This document shows, piece after piece, positions 8,311-17,982 of a DNA stretch of 34,113 nt (positions within the stretch are counted from its first letter, which is position 1; each line of letters begins with the position of its first letter). Location: positions 1 through 34,113 of the forward strand of contig JAMCRS010000469.1 in the NCBI GenBank assembly GCA_023380675.1, written 5' to 3'. Source of the stretch: Chloroflexota bacterium (GTDB lineage: Bacteria > Chloroflexota > Anaerolineae > UBA4142). Under the pieces are notes generated by a model. That model saw nothing but the letters and a program-made list of their open reading frames with translations, was not told where the DNA came from and ran no database searches. The position numbers and the translations under genes were made by a program.

Positions 8311-9480
8311 ATGAAATCATTAACTCTTCGCATCGTAACTGCCCTGCTCGTCGTGGCGGGACTGGCGGCGATCGTCGTCGCTTTCAGCAGCCCGCCGACG
8401 GCCGCGCCGACCCCGCTGGAGAACGCGGGGTCTGGGACCCCACAGCAAAACGTGGGGTCGAGGGCCGACGCGGCCAGGAGCAGCGTCGAGGCCATCGGAA
8501 TCACTGCTTCCGCGAACCAGGCCTCGCTCGCGTTTCAGACGGCAGGGCGAGTAAAAACGATCAACGTCAAGGAAGGCGATTTCGTTCATACCGGTGACCT
8601 GCTCGTCTCGCTCGACACGACGATGCTCGATTTGCAGGTCGCGCAGGCGCAAGCCGGGCTCGAGGCCGCGCAAGCGCAACTGGATCAATTAAAGAACCCA
8701 TCGCCCTCCGATGTGACGGCGGCGCAAGCGCAAGTCGCCGCGGCACAAGCCGGGCTCGCCCAATTGAAAACGCCGACGGCAAATGAGATGCTGATAGCGA
8801 AAGCAAACCTGGACATGGCCCAAGCCGCGCTGAACCAGGCGCAAGCGGCCTATGACCGCGCCGGCGGCGCCAGCAACCCGCTTATGGGGATGCTGCCGCA
8901 AGGGCTCGCGCTCCAGCAGGCCTCGGATACGTTTATGAAGGCGCAAGCGGCATACAACGAGGCCATCAATCCGAGTGATGCCCAACTGAAGCAGGCGCAG
9001 GCGGCCGTCGACCAAGCCCAGGCGCAACTGAATCGGCTGACGAACCCCAGTGCCAATAGTTTGAAAACCGCGCAGGCGGCCGTTGCTCAGGCGCAAGCTG
9101 CGCTCGATCTTGCGAGACAGAATGTGGCGAACGGCAAGATCATCGCCCCGTTCGACGGCACGGTTGTGTGGGTCGGCCCGCAGTTGGGTGAGTCCGCCGC
9201 GCCGAACGTCCCCGAGGTGACCCTTGCCGACCTATCCCACATGCAGGTGCAGCTCGGCGTGGACGAGAATACGGTGGCACAACTCAAGGTGGGTCAGACG
9301 GCGACCATCACCACCGACGCGCTGCCGGGCCAAACGTTTACCGGTCGCATCAGCCAGATTGGCTTGCAGGCGACCATGACCGCGGGCATCGTTAGCCTGC
9401 CGGTTACGATAGATATAAATCCAACCAAAGGGCCGATCGCCCCGGGCTTGAGTGCCACGGTGGAAATCGCGACCAAATAA
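8311..9480 (+). CDS. HlyD/MacA-like periplasmic adaptor (membrane fusion protein) with repeated coiled coil
   Basis: A membrane-anchored adaptor of about 389 aa. Seen: N-terminal hydrophobic anchor, Pro/Ala-rich linker, a split biotinyl-lipoyl domain (around AGRVKTINVKEGDFVHTGDLL and KIIAPFDGTVVWV), and between its halves about 165 residues of Ala/Gln-rich coiled coil built from roughly 33-residue repeats (AQAQL..L.NPS pattern); C-terminal beta-barrel follows. An in-frame ATG at 8299 exists, but GAGG (8301-8304) is 6 nt before ATG 8311, so the later start is preferred. It follows the ABC pair closely and should work with it. Adaptors with a long hairpin normally reach an outer-membrane partner or form a periplasmic tube; no TolC-like gene is present here. 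Confidence 0.88.
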   Translation: MKSLTLRIVTALLVVAGLAAIVVAFSSPPTAAPTPLENAGSGTPQQNVGSRADAARSSVEAIGITASANQASLAFQTAGRVKTINVKEGDFVHTGDLLVSLDTTMLDLQVAQAQAGLEAAQAQLDQLKNPSPSDVTAAQAQVAAAQAGLAQLKTPTANEMLIAKANLDMAQAALNQAQAAYDRAGGASNPLMGMLPQGLALQQASDTFMKAQAAYNEAINPSDAQLKQAQAAVDQAQAQLNRLTNPSANSLKTAQAAVAQAQAALDLARQNVANGKIIAPFDGTVVWVGPQLGESAAPNVPEVTLADLSHMQVQLGVDENTVAQLKVGQTATITTDALPGQTFTGRISQIGLQATMTAGIVSLPVTIDINPTKGPIAPGLSATVEIATK

Positions 9481-9484
9481 TCTG

Positions 9485-9549
9485 GTCACCTTGAGCGGAC
9501 CGAAGCTTCTCGTTGTGAACGCGAGACCGTTCGCTTCGCTCAGGGTGAC
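9485..9549. repeat. Imperfect 28-bp inverted repeat, REP/MITE-like
   Basis: The arms at 9485-9512 and 9522-9549 match at 22 of 28 positions, with a 9-nt loop. The outer arms are GTCACC / GGTGAC. It fills the gap between the two adaptor genes. The form (GTCACCYTGAGCG... hairpin) resembles small palindromic repeats that are dispersed in many genomes. No second copy was seen in this window. It could fold in the mRNA and lower expression of the second adaptor. Confidence 0.5.
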
Positions 9550-9564
9550 GATTCAGGGGATACT

Positions 9565-10245
9565 ATGAAGAAATTCCGTCCCGTCTTGTTGTTCATCGGG
9601 ATCGTCGTCCTGGCGCTGGTGGGCTTTCTGGGGTATCGCTACTGGTACCAACCTACGTTCGTTTTCTACAGCACGAACGATGCGAGTGTGACCGGCTCGC
9701 TTGTCCGCGTTGCCGCCCCTGGTTCCGGGCAGATCAACAACCTCTTCGTCGATGTGGGGACCCGCGTGAACGAGGGCGATGTGCTTGCAACCATCAAAGT
9801 CATTTCTGCGGGGCCGAGCGTGGTTTCGTCTGGGCCGTACGTCCCCCGCCTGCTCGCCCGCGTCACGAGCCCGATTAGCGGCACCGTGGCGGTGCGGAAC
9901 GTCAGCGTCGGCGACACGATTGCCGCAGGGACGTCGCTTGTGAGCATCGTGGACTTGCAGCATCTTTGGGTCGTCGTGAACGTCGACGAGTCGCGTGTCG
10001 CCGAGGTCCGGAGCGGGCAGGCGGCCGACGTGGACATCGCCGATGTCAATCGAGTTTTCCGCGGCACGGTGACGGACATTGGCTCCGCGACGAATAACCT
10101 GGCCGCGCCCACCCTCAGTCTCACGACTTCCAGCAATACCAACCAAACGGTCCCGGTAAAAATCGTATTCGACTATTCCGGCGTGCGGCTGGTCCCAGGC
10201 ATGTCGGCGACCGTGACGATCTATACTCACGGAACACCAGAATAG
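9565..10245 (+). CDS. Second, short HlyD-like adaptor protein
   Basis: A 226-aa protein with one N-terminal membrane anchor (about 6-28), followed by a biotinyl-lipoyl segment (GQINNLFVDVGTRVNEGDVLATIKV ... ISGTVAVRNVSVGDTIAAGTSLVSI) and a beta-barrel (LWVVVNVDESRVAEVRSGQ). It lacks the long coiled-coil hairpin of the first adaptor; only about 20 residues separate the lipoyl halves. It is the last gene of the marR operon. Two adaptors of such different reach next to one heterodimeric exporter is unusual; they may form a mixed assembly or serve different partners. Confidence 0.82.
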   Translation: MKKFRPVLLFIGIVVLALVGFLGYRYWYQPTFVFYSTNDASVTGSLVRVAAPGSGQINNLFVDVGTRVNEGDVLATIKVISAGPSVVSSGPYVPRLLARVTSPISGTVAVRNVSVGDTIAAGTSLVSIVDLQHLWVVVNVDESRVAEVRSGQAADVDIADVNRVFRGTVTDIGSATNNLAAPTLSLTTSSNTNQTVPVKIVFDYSGVRLVPGMSATVTIYTHGTPE

Positions 10246-10307
10246 AAAAGATCGGTGCGCGCCATTCTCTAGTCAGAGATTCGACGGGGCAAGGTTCCCG
10301 AAAAGCC

Positions 10308-10350
10308 AAGACCGTTGGGCTACTCTAAATCGCGGGTCCCAACGGTCTTT
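10308..10350 (+). terminator. Strong hairpin ending the marR-efflux operon
   Basis: A perfect 12-bp stem: AAGACCGTTGGG (10308-10319) and CCCAACGGTCTT (10338-10349) with an 18-nt loop, followed by TTTCAATT. It lies 63 bases after the last operon stop. The U-tract is short. A perfect 14-bp palindrome CTTTCAATTGAAAG (10347-10360) overlaps its 3' edge and could be a protein-binding site for the following operon. Confidence 0.55.
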
Positions 10351-10379
10351 CAATTGAAAGTGTTCTCCGTGGATGAGGC

Positions 10380-10408
10380 TTGCATCTGCCGCGAGTTTGG
10401 CATAGAAT
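10380..10408 (+). promoter_or_regulatory. Promoter of the osmoprotectant importer operon
   Basis: TTGCAT (10380-10385), 17-nt spacer, TAGAAT (10403-10408). It is downstream of the hairpin at 10308-10350 and of the palindrome at 10347-10360, and would give a leader of about 100 nt before ATG 10517. Moderate match to the sigma70 consensus. Confidence 0.45.
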
Positions 10409-10516
10409 GGTACTGGAAAATCGTCCCCTCGTGCGCGGTACCCTCGGCCTGGGGGAGCGCCAGCGTCTCCAGCTCAGGCGGTAAGCCAAGAGGCCAAAAC
10501 ACGGAGCGAGTACCGC

Positions 10517-11521
10517 ATGTCGAAAATTGCGTTTAGAGACATCACCAAACGTTTTCCCGGGGCCCGCCGGCCAGCCGTGGATAGCGTGACTTTCGCTGTA
10601 CCGGAAGGAAGCACCTGCATGCTGGTGGGCACCTCGGGCGCCGGCAAAACGACCCTTCTTCGAATGGTGAACCGCCTCATCGAGCCCACCTCGGGCGAGA
10701 TCATCATTGACGGCAAGAACGTACTGACCGAGAACCCCATCGAGCTCCGCCGCCGCATTGGTTACGTCATTCAGCAAATTGGGCTCTTTCCGCACATGAA
10801 TGTCGCGGAGAATATTCGCGTGACGGCCGAGGTCGCTGGCGGTTGGACCCAACGGCGTCTCGACGTACGCGTCGACGAGTTGTTGGAGCTGGTGGGTTTA
10901 CCACCCGTCGAGTATCGAAGGCGCTTTCCCCGCGAACTCTCGGGCGGGCAACAGCAGCGCGTGGGATTGGCGCGCGCGCTCGCGACCGACCCGGCGCTCT
11001 TGCTCATGGATGAGCCATTCGGCGCTTTGGACGACATCACCCGCACTCGCATGCAAGACGAACTGCTGCAAATACAGCGCAATGTCCGCAAGACGATTCT
11101 CTTTGTCACGCATGATATGGACGAGGCGTTCAAGCTCGGCGATCTCATTGCCGTGCTCGACGAGGGCAAAGTCGTACAGCTCGGATCGCCGGTGGATTTG
11201 CTCACCAACCCTGCAAACGAGTTTGTCGCCCGGCTCGCCGGCGCAGACAATGTGATGCGTCAGCTGGAATTTCTGCCCGTGTCGGGGGCACTGGACCGCG
11301 AGCAGACGGTCCCATTTCCAGGCTGGGAAAATGTGCCCGAGTGTGCTCCCAATGCCAGTCTGCTCACGGCAATGCTCAAATTGCTCGAAACGAACGCCCC
11401 GGCTCTGTCGGTGCAAACGGGTAACGATTCGCGGGTCGGGTACATCACACTCGCGAGCATCACCTCTGGGATCACAAAGACTCGGAACAAAGAACGCCAA
11501 CTTGCGTCAGAGCGAGCATAA
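10517..11521 (+). CDS. Osmoprotectant ABC transporter, ATP-binding subunit (OpuCA/OsmV/ProV class)
   Basis: A 334-aa ATPase that drives import of betaine/choline-type compatible solutes. Walker A GTSGAGKT (38-45), Q-loop in YVIQQIGLFPHMNV, signature LSGGQ (141-145), Walker B LLLMDEP (161-167), switch His199. The wording around VNRLIEPTSGEIIIDGKNV is typical of the OpuCA/ProV group. Residues from about 240 form a C-terminal extension where this group carries CBS domains; only one poorly conserved CBS-like stretch is recognisable, so ionic-strength sensing may differ. GGAGCGAG precedes the start. The stop overlaps the next start (TAATG), indicating coupling to the permease. Confidence 0.9.
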   Translation: MSKIAFRDITKRFPGARRPAVDSVTFAVPEGSTCMLVGTSGAGKTTLLRMVNRLIEPTSGEIIIDGKNVLTENPIELRRRIGYVIQQIGLFPHMNVAENIRVTAEVAGGWTQRRLDVRVDELLELVGLPPVEYRRRFPRELSGGQQQRVGLARALATDPALLLMDEPFGALDDITRTRMQDELLQIQRNVRKTILFVTHDMDEAFKLGDLIAVLDEGKVVQLGSPVDLLTNPANEFVARLAGADNVMRQLEFLPVSGALDREQTVPFPGWENVPECAPNASLLTAMLKLLETNAPALSVQTGNDSRVGYITLASITSGITKTRNKERQLASERA

Positions 11522-12177
11522 TGCGTTTCTTGTTCAGCGCTTTTAACTACAACCTGGCCGACCCGAGCAGCATACCCAACCTATTTGTGCAACACCTGCG
11601 CATCGTCGGCATTGCGATGCTCATTTCCATCCTGATCGCGATTCCGGTGGGACTGTTGGCGTCCCGCTATCGCCGGCTCTACCTCCCGATCATCACCATG
11701 GCCGGATTGTTGTACAGTATTCCCGGCATTGCGTTCGTGGCGGTGCTCATCACGGTGACCGGCTTGACGCTGGGAACAATTCTCATCCCGCTCATCGCGT
11801 ACAACCAACTGGCGTTGATTCGAAATACCGTGGCGGGCGTAAACGGGATCGACCCTTTGTTCCTCGAGGTCGGTCGTGCGATGGGCATGAATCGCGTGCA
11901 ACTGCTCCGCCGGGTGCAGCTTCCCCTCGCGCTGCCGGTCGTCGTGGCGGGCATTCGAATTGCGACGGTGACGACCATTGGGATTGCCTCGCTGGCCGGC
12001 TTTATCGGCCAAGGCGGGCTGGGCTCGATCATCTTTATGAACATCACGGTGCGTGACTACGACGCGATTCTTGGGGGTGCGATTCTGCTGGCGCTGTTGG
12101 CGATTGTCGCCGATCTCTTGCTGCTGGTCGTCCAGACGGCGCTCAATCGCGGCCGCAGTGCCTTTACCGTCTCCTAG
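11521..12177 (+). CDS. Osmoprotectant ABC transporter permease 1 (OpuCB/OsmW class)
   Basis: A 218-aa membrane protein with about six hydrophobic segments. The loop EVGRAMGMNRVQLLRRVQLPLALPVV is the EAA motif that docks on the ATPase. The sequence IRNTVAGVNGIDPLFLEVGRAMGM is characteristic of glycine betaine/carnitine/choline permeases. It starts 1 nt within the ATPase stop codon and is 9 nt from the second permease, with which it should form the heterodimeric membrane channel. Confidence 0.9.
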   Translation: MRFLFSAFNYNLADPSSIPNLFVQHLRIVGIAMLISILIAIPVGLLASRYRRLYLPIITMAGLLYSIPGIAFVAVLITVTGLTLGTILIPLIAYNQLALIRNTVAGVNGIDPLFLEVGRAMGMNRVQLLRRVQLPLALPVVVAGIRIATVTTIGIASLAGFIGQGGLGSIIFMNITVRDYDAILGGAILLALLAIVADLLLLVVQTALNRGRSAFTVS

Positions 12178-12186
12178 AGCTACGCC

Positions 12187-12834
12187 ATGGATGCGCTGTT
12201 AGAGTTTTACCTGGACCCGCGCAACAATCTAGTCGAGCAAACCATCACCTTTTTTCAATTGTGCCTGATTCCGATCGCTCTGGCCATTGTCATCGGCGTC
12301 GTCGTCGGCGTCTTGGTCTATCGCAGCGCGGCGTTGTCGTTCGTCGCCGTCAATGCCAGCAACCTGATCCGCGCGGTTCCGGTCCTCGCAGCCCTTTTCA
12401 TTTTTGTGCCGATTTTCAAGATCGGATTCCTGCCGGCGGCCGTCGCGCTCACGCTGTTGGGTATCCCGCCGGTGCTGCTCAATACCTACGTCGGTCTCCG
12501 CGGGGTAGACTCGGCCGCGATCGAAGCGGCACGGGGGATGGGGATGACGGGCTGGCAGATCATGACTCGGGTCCAGGCGCCTCTGGTCTTACCGGTCTTG
12601 GCCGCCGGCGTGCGCACGGCGGCGGTGCAGGTGGTCGCAACCGCCCCGTTGGGCGGATTGATCGGTGCGGGCGGATACGGCGACTATATTATCGACGGAG
12701 TGAACTCGCTTAATACGACGGAGATCTTGGCGGGATCCATTCTCGTCGCCGCATTGGCGATGCTCGTCGAGATTGGCATGAGTTGGCTGGAACGGCGTTT
12801 AACACCGGCGGGCTTGAAAGCGCAAGCGGCTTGA
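12187..12834 (+). CDS. Osmoprotectant ABC transporter permease 2 (OpuCD/OsmY class)
   Basis: A 215-aa membrane protein of the same family as its upstream neighbour, with an EAA loop (EAARGMGMTGWQIMTRVQAPLVLPVL) and the family's GGLIGAGGYGDYIIDG segment. Two different permeases in one operon is the usual OpuC/Osm design. The receptor gene follows 33 nt later with its own strong Shine-Dalgarno, so the receptor may be translated in excess. Confidence 0.9.
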   Translation: MDALLEFYLDPRNNLVEQTITFFQLCLIPIALAIVIGVVVGVLVYRSAALSFVAVNASNLIRAVPVLAALFIFVPIFKIGFLPAAVALTLLGIPPVLLNTYVGLRGVDSAAIEAARGMGMTGWQIMTRVQAPLVLPVLAAGVRTAAVQVVATAPLGGLIGAGGYGDYIIDGVNSLNTTEILAGSILVAALAMLVEIGMSWLERRLTPAGLKAQAA

Positions 12835-12867
12835 GCTCGCGGCAAACAACCCATCAAGGAGGAGAAG

Positions 12868-13809
12868 ATGTTTCAAGTGGGACATTCGTTCCGAACAAAG
12901 GCACTCTTGGCACTCGTCGTCGTTTTATCGGTGTTGGTCGTCTCGGCGTGCGTGCCGGTCACGCCTGCCGCCAAAGGGACGATCACGGTGGGAGGCAAGT
13001 TGGACGTCGAAGCCCAACTGCTCACCGAAATGTACACCCAGCTCTTGCAAAAGGCTGGCTACACGGTGAACGAAAAGCTCGCGCTCGGCAACAGCATTGT
13101 CGTGTTCCAGGCGATCACCAGCAAAGCCATCGACCTCTATCCCGAATTCACCGCGACCGGACTGAACCAGCTGGGCATCAAGTCCACTTATGATCCCCAA
13201 AAGGACTATCAGGCGGTAAAGGACGGGTACGAGAGCAAGTACCAGATTACCTGGCTGGACATGGCGCCGTTGAACGATGGGTATGCCATCTGCACCTCCC
13301 AGGCGGAGTCGCAAAAGCTCGGGATCACGACCATTTCGCAGCTCGCGCCGAAGGTGTCGCAATTAGTGCTCGCCTCGCCGAGCGACGGCATCGCCTTTAT
13401 CGACGGCCTCAAGCCGGTTTATGGCTTTGACACTTCTAGCTTTAAGAGCCTCGAGAAGGTGGATTATTCCATCGGCTTCCAGGCGGTAAGCAGCGGCGCT
13501 GCCCAGATGGTCGTCTGCTACACCACCGACGGGACGGTCAAGACACAGAACTTTGTCTTTTTGCAGGACGACAAGAACGGCTTTCCCCAGTTCCATCCTG
13601 CGCCCATCGTCCGCGACGACGTTCTCAAGCAGTATCCAGACATCCCCAGCATTCTGAACCCGCTTGCTCCCAAGCTGACGACCGATGTGAGCATCCAGTT
13701 GCAGGCCCAAGTCGCCAAACTAAAGGCCGGCGGGACCTCGGTGACCGAGGCCGTCAAGCAGGTGGCGAAACAGTTCTTGCAATCCCAGGGCCTGCTCCCG
13801 TCCAGCTAA
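12868..13809 (+). CDS. Osmoprotectant-binding lipoprotein (OpuCC/OsmF class receptor)
   Basis: A 313-aa substrate receptor of the OpuAC/type-2 periplasmic fold. It has an N-terminal export signal with lipobox VVSAC (Cys28), so it should be lipid-anchored on the outer face of the cytoplasmic membrane. The mature part begins with ITVGGKLDVEAQLLTEMYTQLLQKAGY, the family start, and contains IDLYPEFTATG and an NDGYAI segment seen in betaine/choline/carnitine receptors. AGGAGGAG lies just before ATG 12868. Quaternary amines are the expected ligands; which one cannot be read here. The operon ends with a strong hairpin at 13841-13878. Confidence 0.9.
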   Translation: MFQVGHSFRTKALLALVVVLSVLVVSACVPVTPAAKGTITVGGKLDVEAQLLTEMYTQLLQKAGYTVNEKLALGNSIVVFQAITSKAIDLYPEFTATGLNQLGIKSTYDPQKDYQAVKDGYESKYQITWLDMAPLNDGYAICTSQAESQKLGITTISQLAPKVSQLVLASPSDGIAFIDGLKPVYGFDTSSFKSLEKVDYSIGFQAVSSGAAQMVVCYTTDGTVKTQNFVFLQDDKNGFPQFHPAPIVRDDVLKQYPDIPSILNPLAPKLTTDVSIQLQAQVAKLKAGGTSVTEAVKQVAKQFLQSQGLLPSS

Positions 13810-13840
13810 ACGGACGCGGAACGAGGGACTTTGGCAAGGA

Positions 13841-13888
13841 GGTGGGCTGACGACGTTGTGCATGATCGTCGGCCCACCGTACATTTTC
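13841..13888 (+). terminator. Terminator of the osmoprotectant operon (possibly bidirectional)
   Basis: GGTGGGCTGACGA (13841-13853) pairs with TCGTCGGCCCACC (13866-13878) over 13 positions with one G-U pair and a 12-nt loop; a T-rich stretch (ACATTTTCC) follows. It lies 31 bases after the receptor stop and 61 bases beyond the 3' end of the converging DUF2255 gene. Confidence 0.65.
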
Positions 13889-13949
13889 CCACGCTCCGGC
13901 GCCGCGAGTCTATTCTTGAGGACCAAGGGGTGGTTGAACAAAGGTTTGT

Positions 13950-14324
13950 TTACCGCGGCACGAGTCTGATAGTCCCGGATCGCGCCTTGGGAGTCACAAT
14001 GCTTCCTACGATGTTTGCGGCGTAGCGGCGGTACTTGCTCCGGTACGCGGCGTCGATCTGGTCGTTGAGGCCGGGGTCGGCATCTACGAAGGTGACGTCT
14101 TTCTCGACACCGCCCGCCTGGACGTGGCCTTCGTGGCGAACTTGGGTGCCGCGGAACCACACGCCGGTACGCCCATTTACGGGCCGGACAAAGAGGTCAT
14201 CGCCGAGGCGGACGACCCAAATCGTAACGGGGTTTCGCAGCGTTGTGTCGTGTCGGAGTGAGGCGAGCTGCAGTTCTTCTGCACGTGCGATTTTGTTGAG
14301 CTCATCGGTCGTCCATGCGGCCAT
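13950..14324 (-). CDS. DUF2255 family protein
   Basis: A 124-aa protein matching the DUF2255 pattern: WTTDELNKIARAEELQLASLR at the start, then VTIWVVRLGDDLFVRPVNG, WFRGTQVRHEGHVQAGGVEKDVTF and a C-terminal YRSKYRRYAANIVGSIV. The fold is thought to be a flavin-type split barrel; no function is established. AAGGAGG stands just before the ATG. It is the last gene of the minus-strand operon that starts at 17776, 16 nt after the alcohol dehydrogenase, so it probably serves in the same aldehyde/alcohol redox response. Confidence 0.85.
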   Translation of the reverse strand: MAAWTTDELNKIARAEELQLASLRHDTTLRNPVTIWVVRLGDDLFVRPVNGRTGVWFRGTQVRHEGHVQAGGVEKDVTFVDADPGLNDQIDAAYRSKYRRYAANIVGSIVTPKARSGTIRLVPR

Positions 14325-14340
14325 CGAGAAACCTCCTTAT

Positions 14341-15375
14341 TCAGAACTCGATCAGGACTTTGATCGCCGCCCGTTCGTTCATCGCCCGATAGCCGTCCGG
14401 AACTTGTTCGAGACTCACGACCTTATCGAAAACTCGACCCGGTTCGATCCGTCCTGCGAGGACGTCCGGCAGCAGCTCGGCGATGTAAGCGCGGGTGGGG
14501 GCGGGTCCGCCACCCACAGTGACGTTGCTATAAAACACAGGCCGCGACGCGGGCATCGTCTCGTCCTGGGGAACACCCACGCGGCCGACCGCGCCACCCG
14601 GACGCGCAATGCTGAACGCCGTGCGTTCCGACTCATCGAGGCCGACGCACTCTAGAACCGAGTGGGCACCAAAACCGCCGGTGAGCTCGCGCACGCGCTC
14701 GATCGCCTCATCCCCTCGCTCGCTGACGATATCGGTTGCTCCGAACTTGATCGCGAGTGCGATCCGGTCGGGATGGCGGCCCAGGAGGATGATCCGTTCT
14801 GCGCCAAGACGCCGGGCGGCGATCACGCCGCACAAGCCGACGGCACCGTCTCCGACGACGGCCGCGATCTTGCCAGGGCCCACTTTGGCCGCGAGCGCGG
14901 CATGATGGCCCGTCCCCATCACGTCTGCCAGAGTCAGCAGTGAGGGGATCAGAGCGTTGTCTATACCGACTGGGAGGACGAAGAGCGTCCCATCGGCCTG
15001 AGGGACACGAACAGCTTCGGCCTGTGCTCCATCGACTTGACCATTCCCGAAAAACCCTCCATGGATACACGACGTTTGGAGCGCTGCACGGCAAAAGAGG
15101 CAGGTGCCGTCGGAGTACGCGAAAGGCATGATGACGACATCGCCGACCTTGACGGTCCGCACGTCGGCACCAATGGCTTCGACGATACCGATAGCTTCGT
15201 GTCCCATACCGCGGCCGGTCTCGCTGTGTTCCATCGTTTTGTACGGCCAGAGATCGCTGCCGCAGATGGCTGCACGAGTCACCCGAACAAGGGCGTCGGT
15301 GGTTTCGATCAAGCGAGCGTCGGCGACAGTTTCAATACGAACGTCGCCGGCGCCATACATCATAGTTGCTCGCAT
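14341..15375 (-). CDS. Zinc-dependent alcohol dehydrogenase family protein
   Basis: A 344-aa medium-chain dehydrogenase. Catalytic zinc ligands are visible as Cys38 (ICGSD) and His59-Glu60 (GHE). The structural zinc loop keeps only three cysteines (Cys92, Cys95, Cys103) of the usual four, as in the sub-branch with DGTCxxCRxxxxTSCxHGGFxG. Rossmann motif GDGAVG (175-180) is followed by LLGRH, where Arg200 suggests NADP(H). It should interconvert an alcohol and an aldehyde or ketone in the cytosol. It lies 13 nt after the cupin gene and 16 nt before DUF2255, in an operon with two aldo/keto reductases. Confidence 0.9.
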   Translation of the reverse strand: MRATMMYGAGDVRIETVADARLIETTDALVRVTRAAICGSDLWPYKTMEHSETGRGMGHEAIGIVEAIGADVRTVKVGDVVIMPFAYSDGTCLFCRAALQTSCIHGGFFGNGQVDGAQAEAVRVPQADGTLFVLPVGIDNALIPSLLTLADVMGTGHHAALAAKVGPGKIAAVVGDGAVGLCGVIAARRLGAERIILLGRHPDRIALAIKFGATDIVSERGDEAIERVRELTGGFGAHSVLECVGLDESERTAFSIARPGGAVGRVGVPQDETMPASRPVFYSNVTVGGGPAPTRAYIAELLPDVLAGRIEPGRVFDKVVSLEQVPDGYRAMNERAAIKVLIEF

Positions 15376-15388
15376 CGTGGCCTACCTC

Positions 15389-15796
15389 TTATTCGGCCTT
15401 TACGGTTTGGTACTGTCCGTCGCTGACCTTTTCCATCCAGTCCACCAACTTGCCGTCAAGTTGTTCCTCAATGGCGATATGCGTCATGGCCGTCGTTGGC
15501 GCTGCACCGTGCCAATGCTTTTCCCCCGGCGGGGACCAGACCACATCGCCCGGATGTATCTCCTCGATCGGACCACCCCAGCGCTGGGCGAGACCGGATC
15601 CGGCGGTTACGACCAAGTGCTGGCCCAGCGGATGGGTGTGCCAATTCGTCCGAGCGCCGGGTTCGAAGGTGACAGCAGCTGCGAGCGCGCGCGCGGGACC
15701 CTCTGCCTCGAACAGCGGGTCGAGGCGTACGGAGCCGGTAAAGTTGTCGTGTGCTCCTTTGCCTGAAGGCTTGGAGCCGACTCGTCTGATATCCAT
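15389..15796 (-). CDS. Single-domain cupin protein
   Basis: A 135-aa cupin. Metal-binding motif 1 is WHTHPLGQ (His53, His55, Gln59) and motif 2 is PPGEKHWHG (His94/His96); the metal is likely Mn, Fe or Zn. It resembles small cupins often annotated near aldo/keto reductases and carboxymuconolactone-type proteins, and those called (R)-mandelonitrile lyase-like; the true reaction is unknown. GGAAAGGA precedes the ATG. It sits between an aldo/keto reductase and the alcohol dehydrogenase in a five-gene operon. Confidence 0.85.
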   Translation of the reverse strand: MDIRRVGSKPSGKGAHDNFTGSVRLDPLFEAEGPARALAAAVTFEPGARTNWHTHPLGQHLVVTAGSGLAQRWGGPIEEIHPGDVVWSPPGEKHWHGAAPTTAMTHIAIEEQLDGKLVDWMEKVSDGQYQTVKAE

Positions 15797-15862
15797 ACTC
15801 TTGTTCCTTTCCGTGTATTTTCCCCGGTTCCATCTTTTATCCCAAACGGGACAGCCGTGGTG

Positions 15863-16753
<891 letters not shown>

Positions 16754-16768
16754 TCAAGGTTTCGGCGC

Positions 16769-17872
<1,104 letters not shown>

Positions 17873-17876
17873 TTAC

Positions 17877-17937
17877 ATTATAAGGACCTTGGAATGCATG
17901 TGGTATAATAATCGTCCAGAATGATTGGACAATTCTG
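17877..17937. promoter_or_regulatory. Divergent promoter region with nested dyads, AraC-family regulator / aldo-keto operon
   Basis: Plus strand: an extended -10, TGG-TATAAT (17901-17909), for the regulator. Minus strand: a TATAAT (17882 to 17877) for the aldo/keto operon without a clear -35. Two overlapping inverted repeats lie at 17914-17937: GTCCA (17914-17918) / TGGAC (17926-17930) and CAGAAT (17917-17922) / ATTCTG (17932-17937). They cover the expected regulator start site and lie upstream of the minus promoter, so one protein bound there could repress the regulator and activate the operon. Confidence 0.45.
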
Positions 17938-17982
17938 CAAGCCTTGAAAACGGGCGAGACCGAGACGAATGAAGAGGCAATT

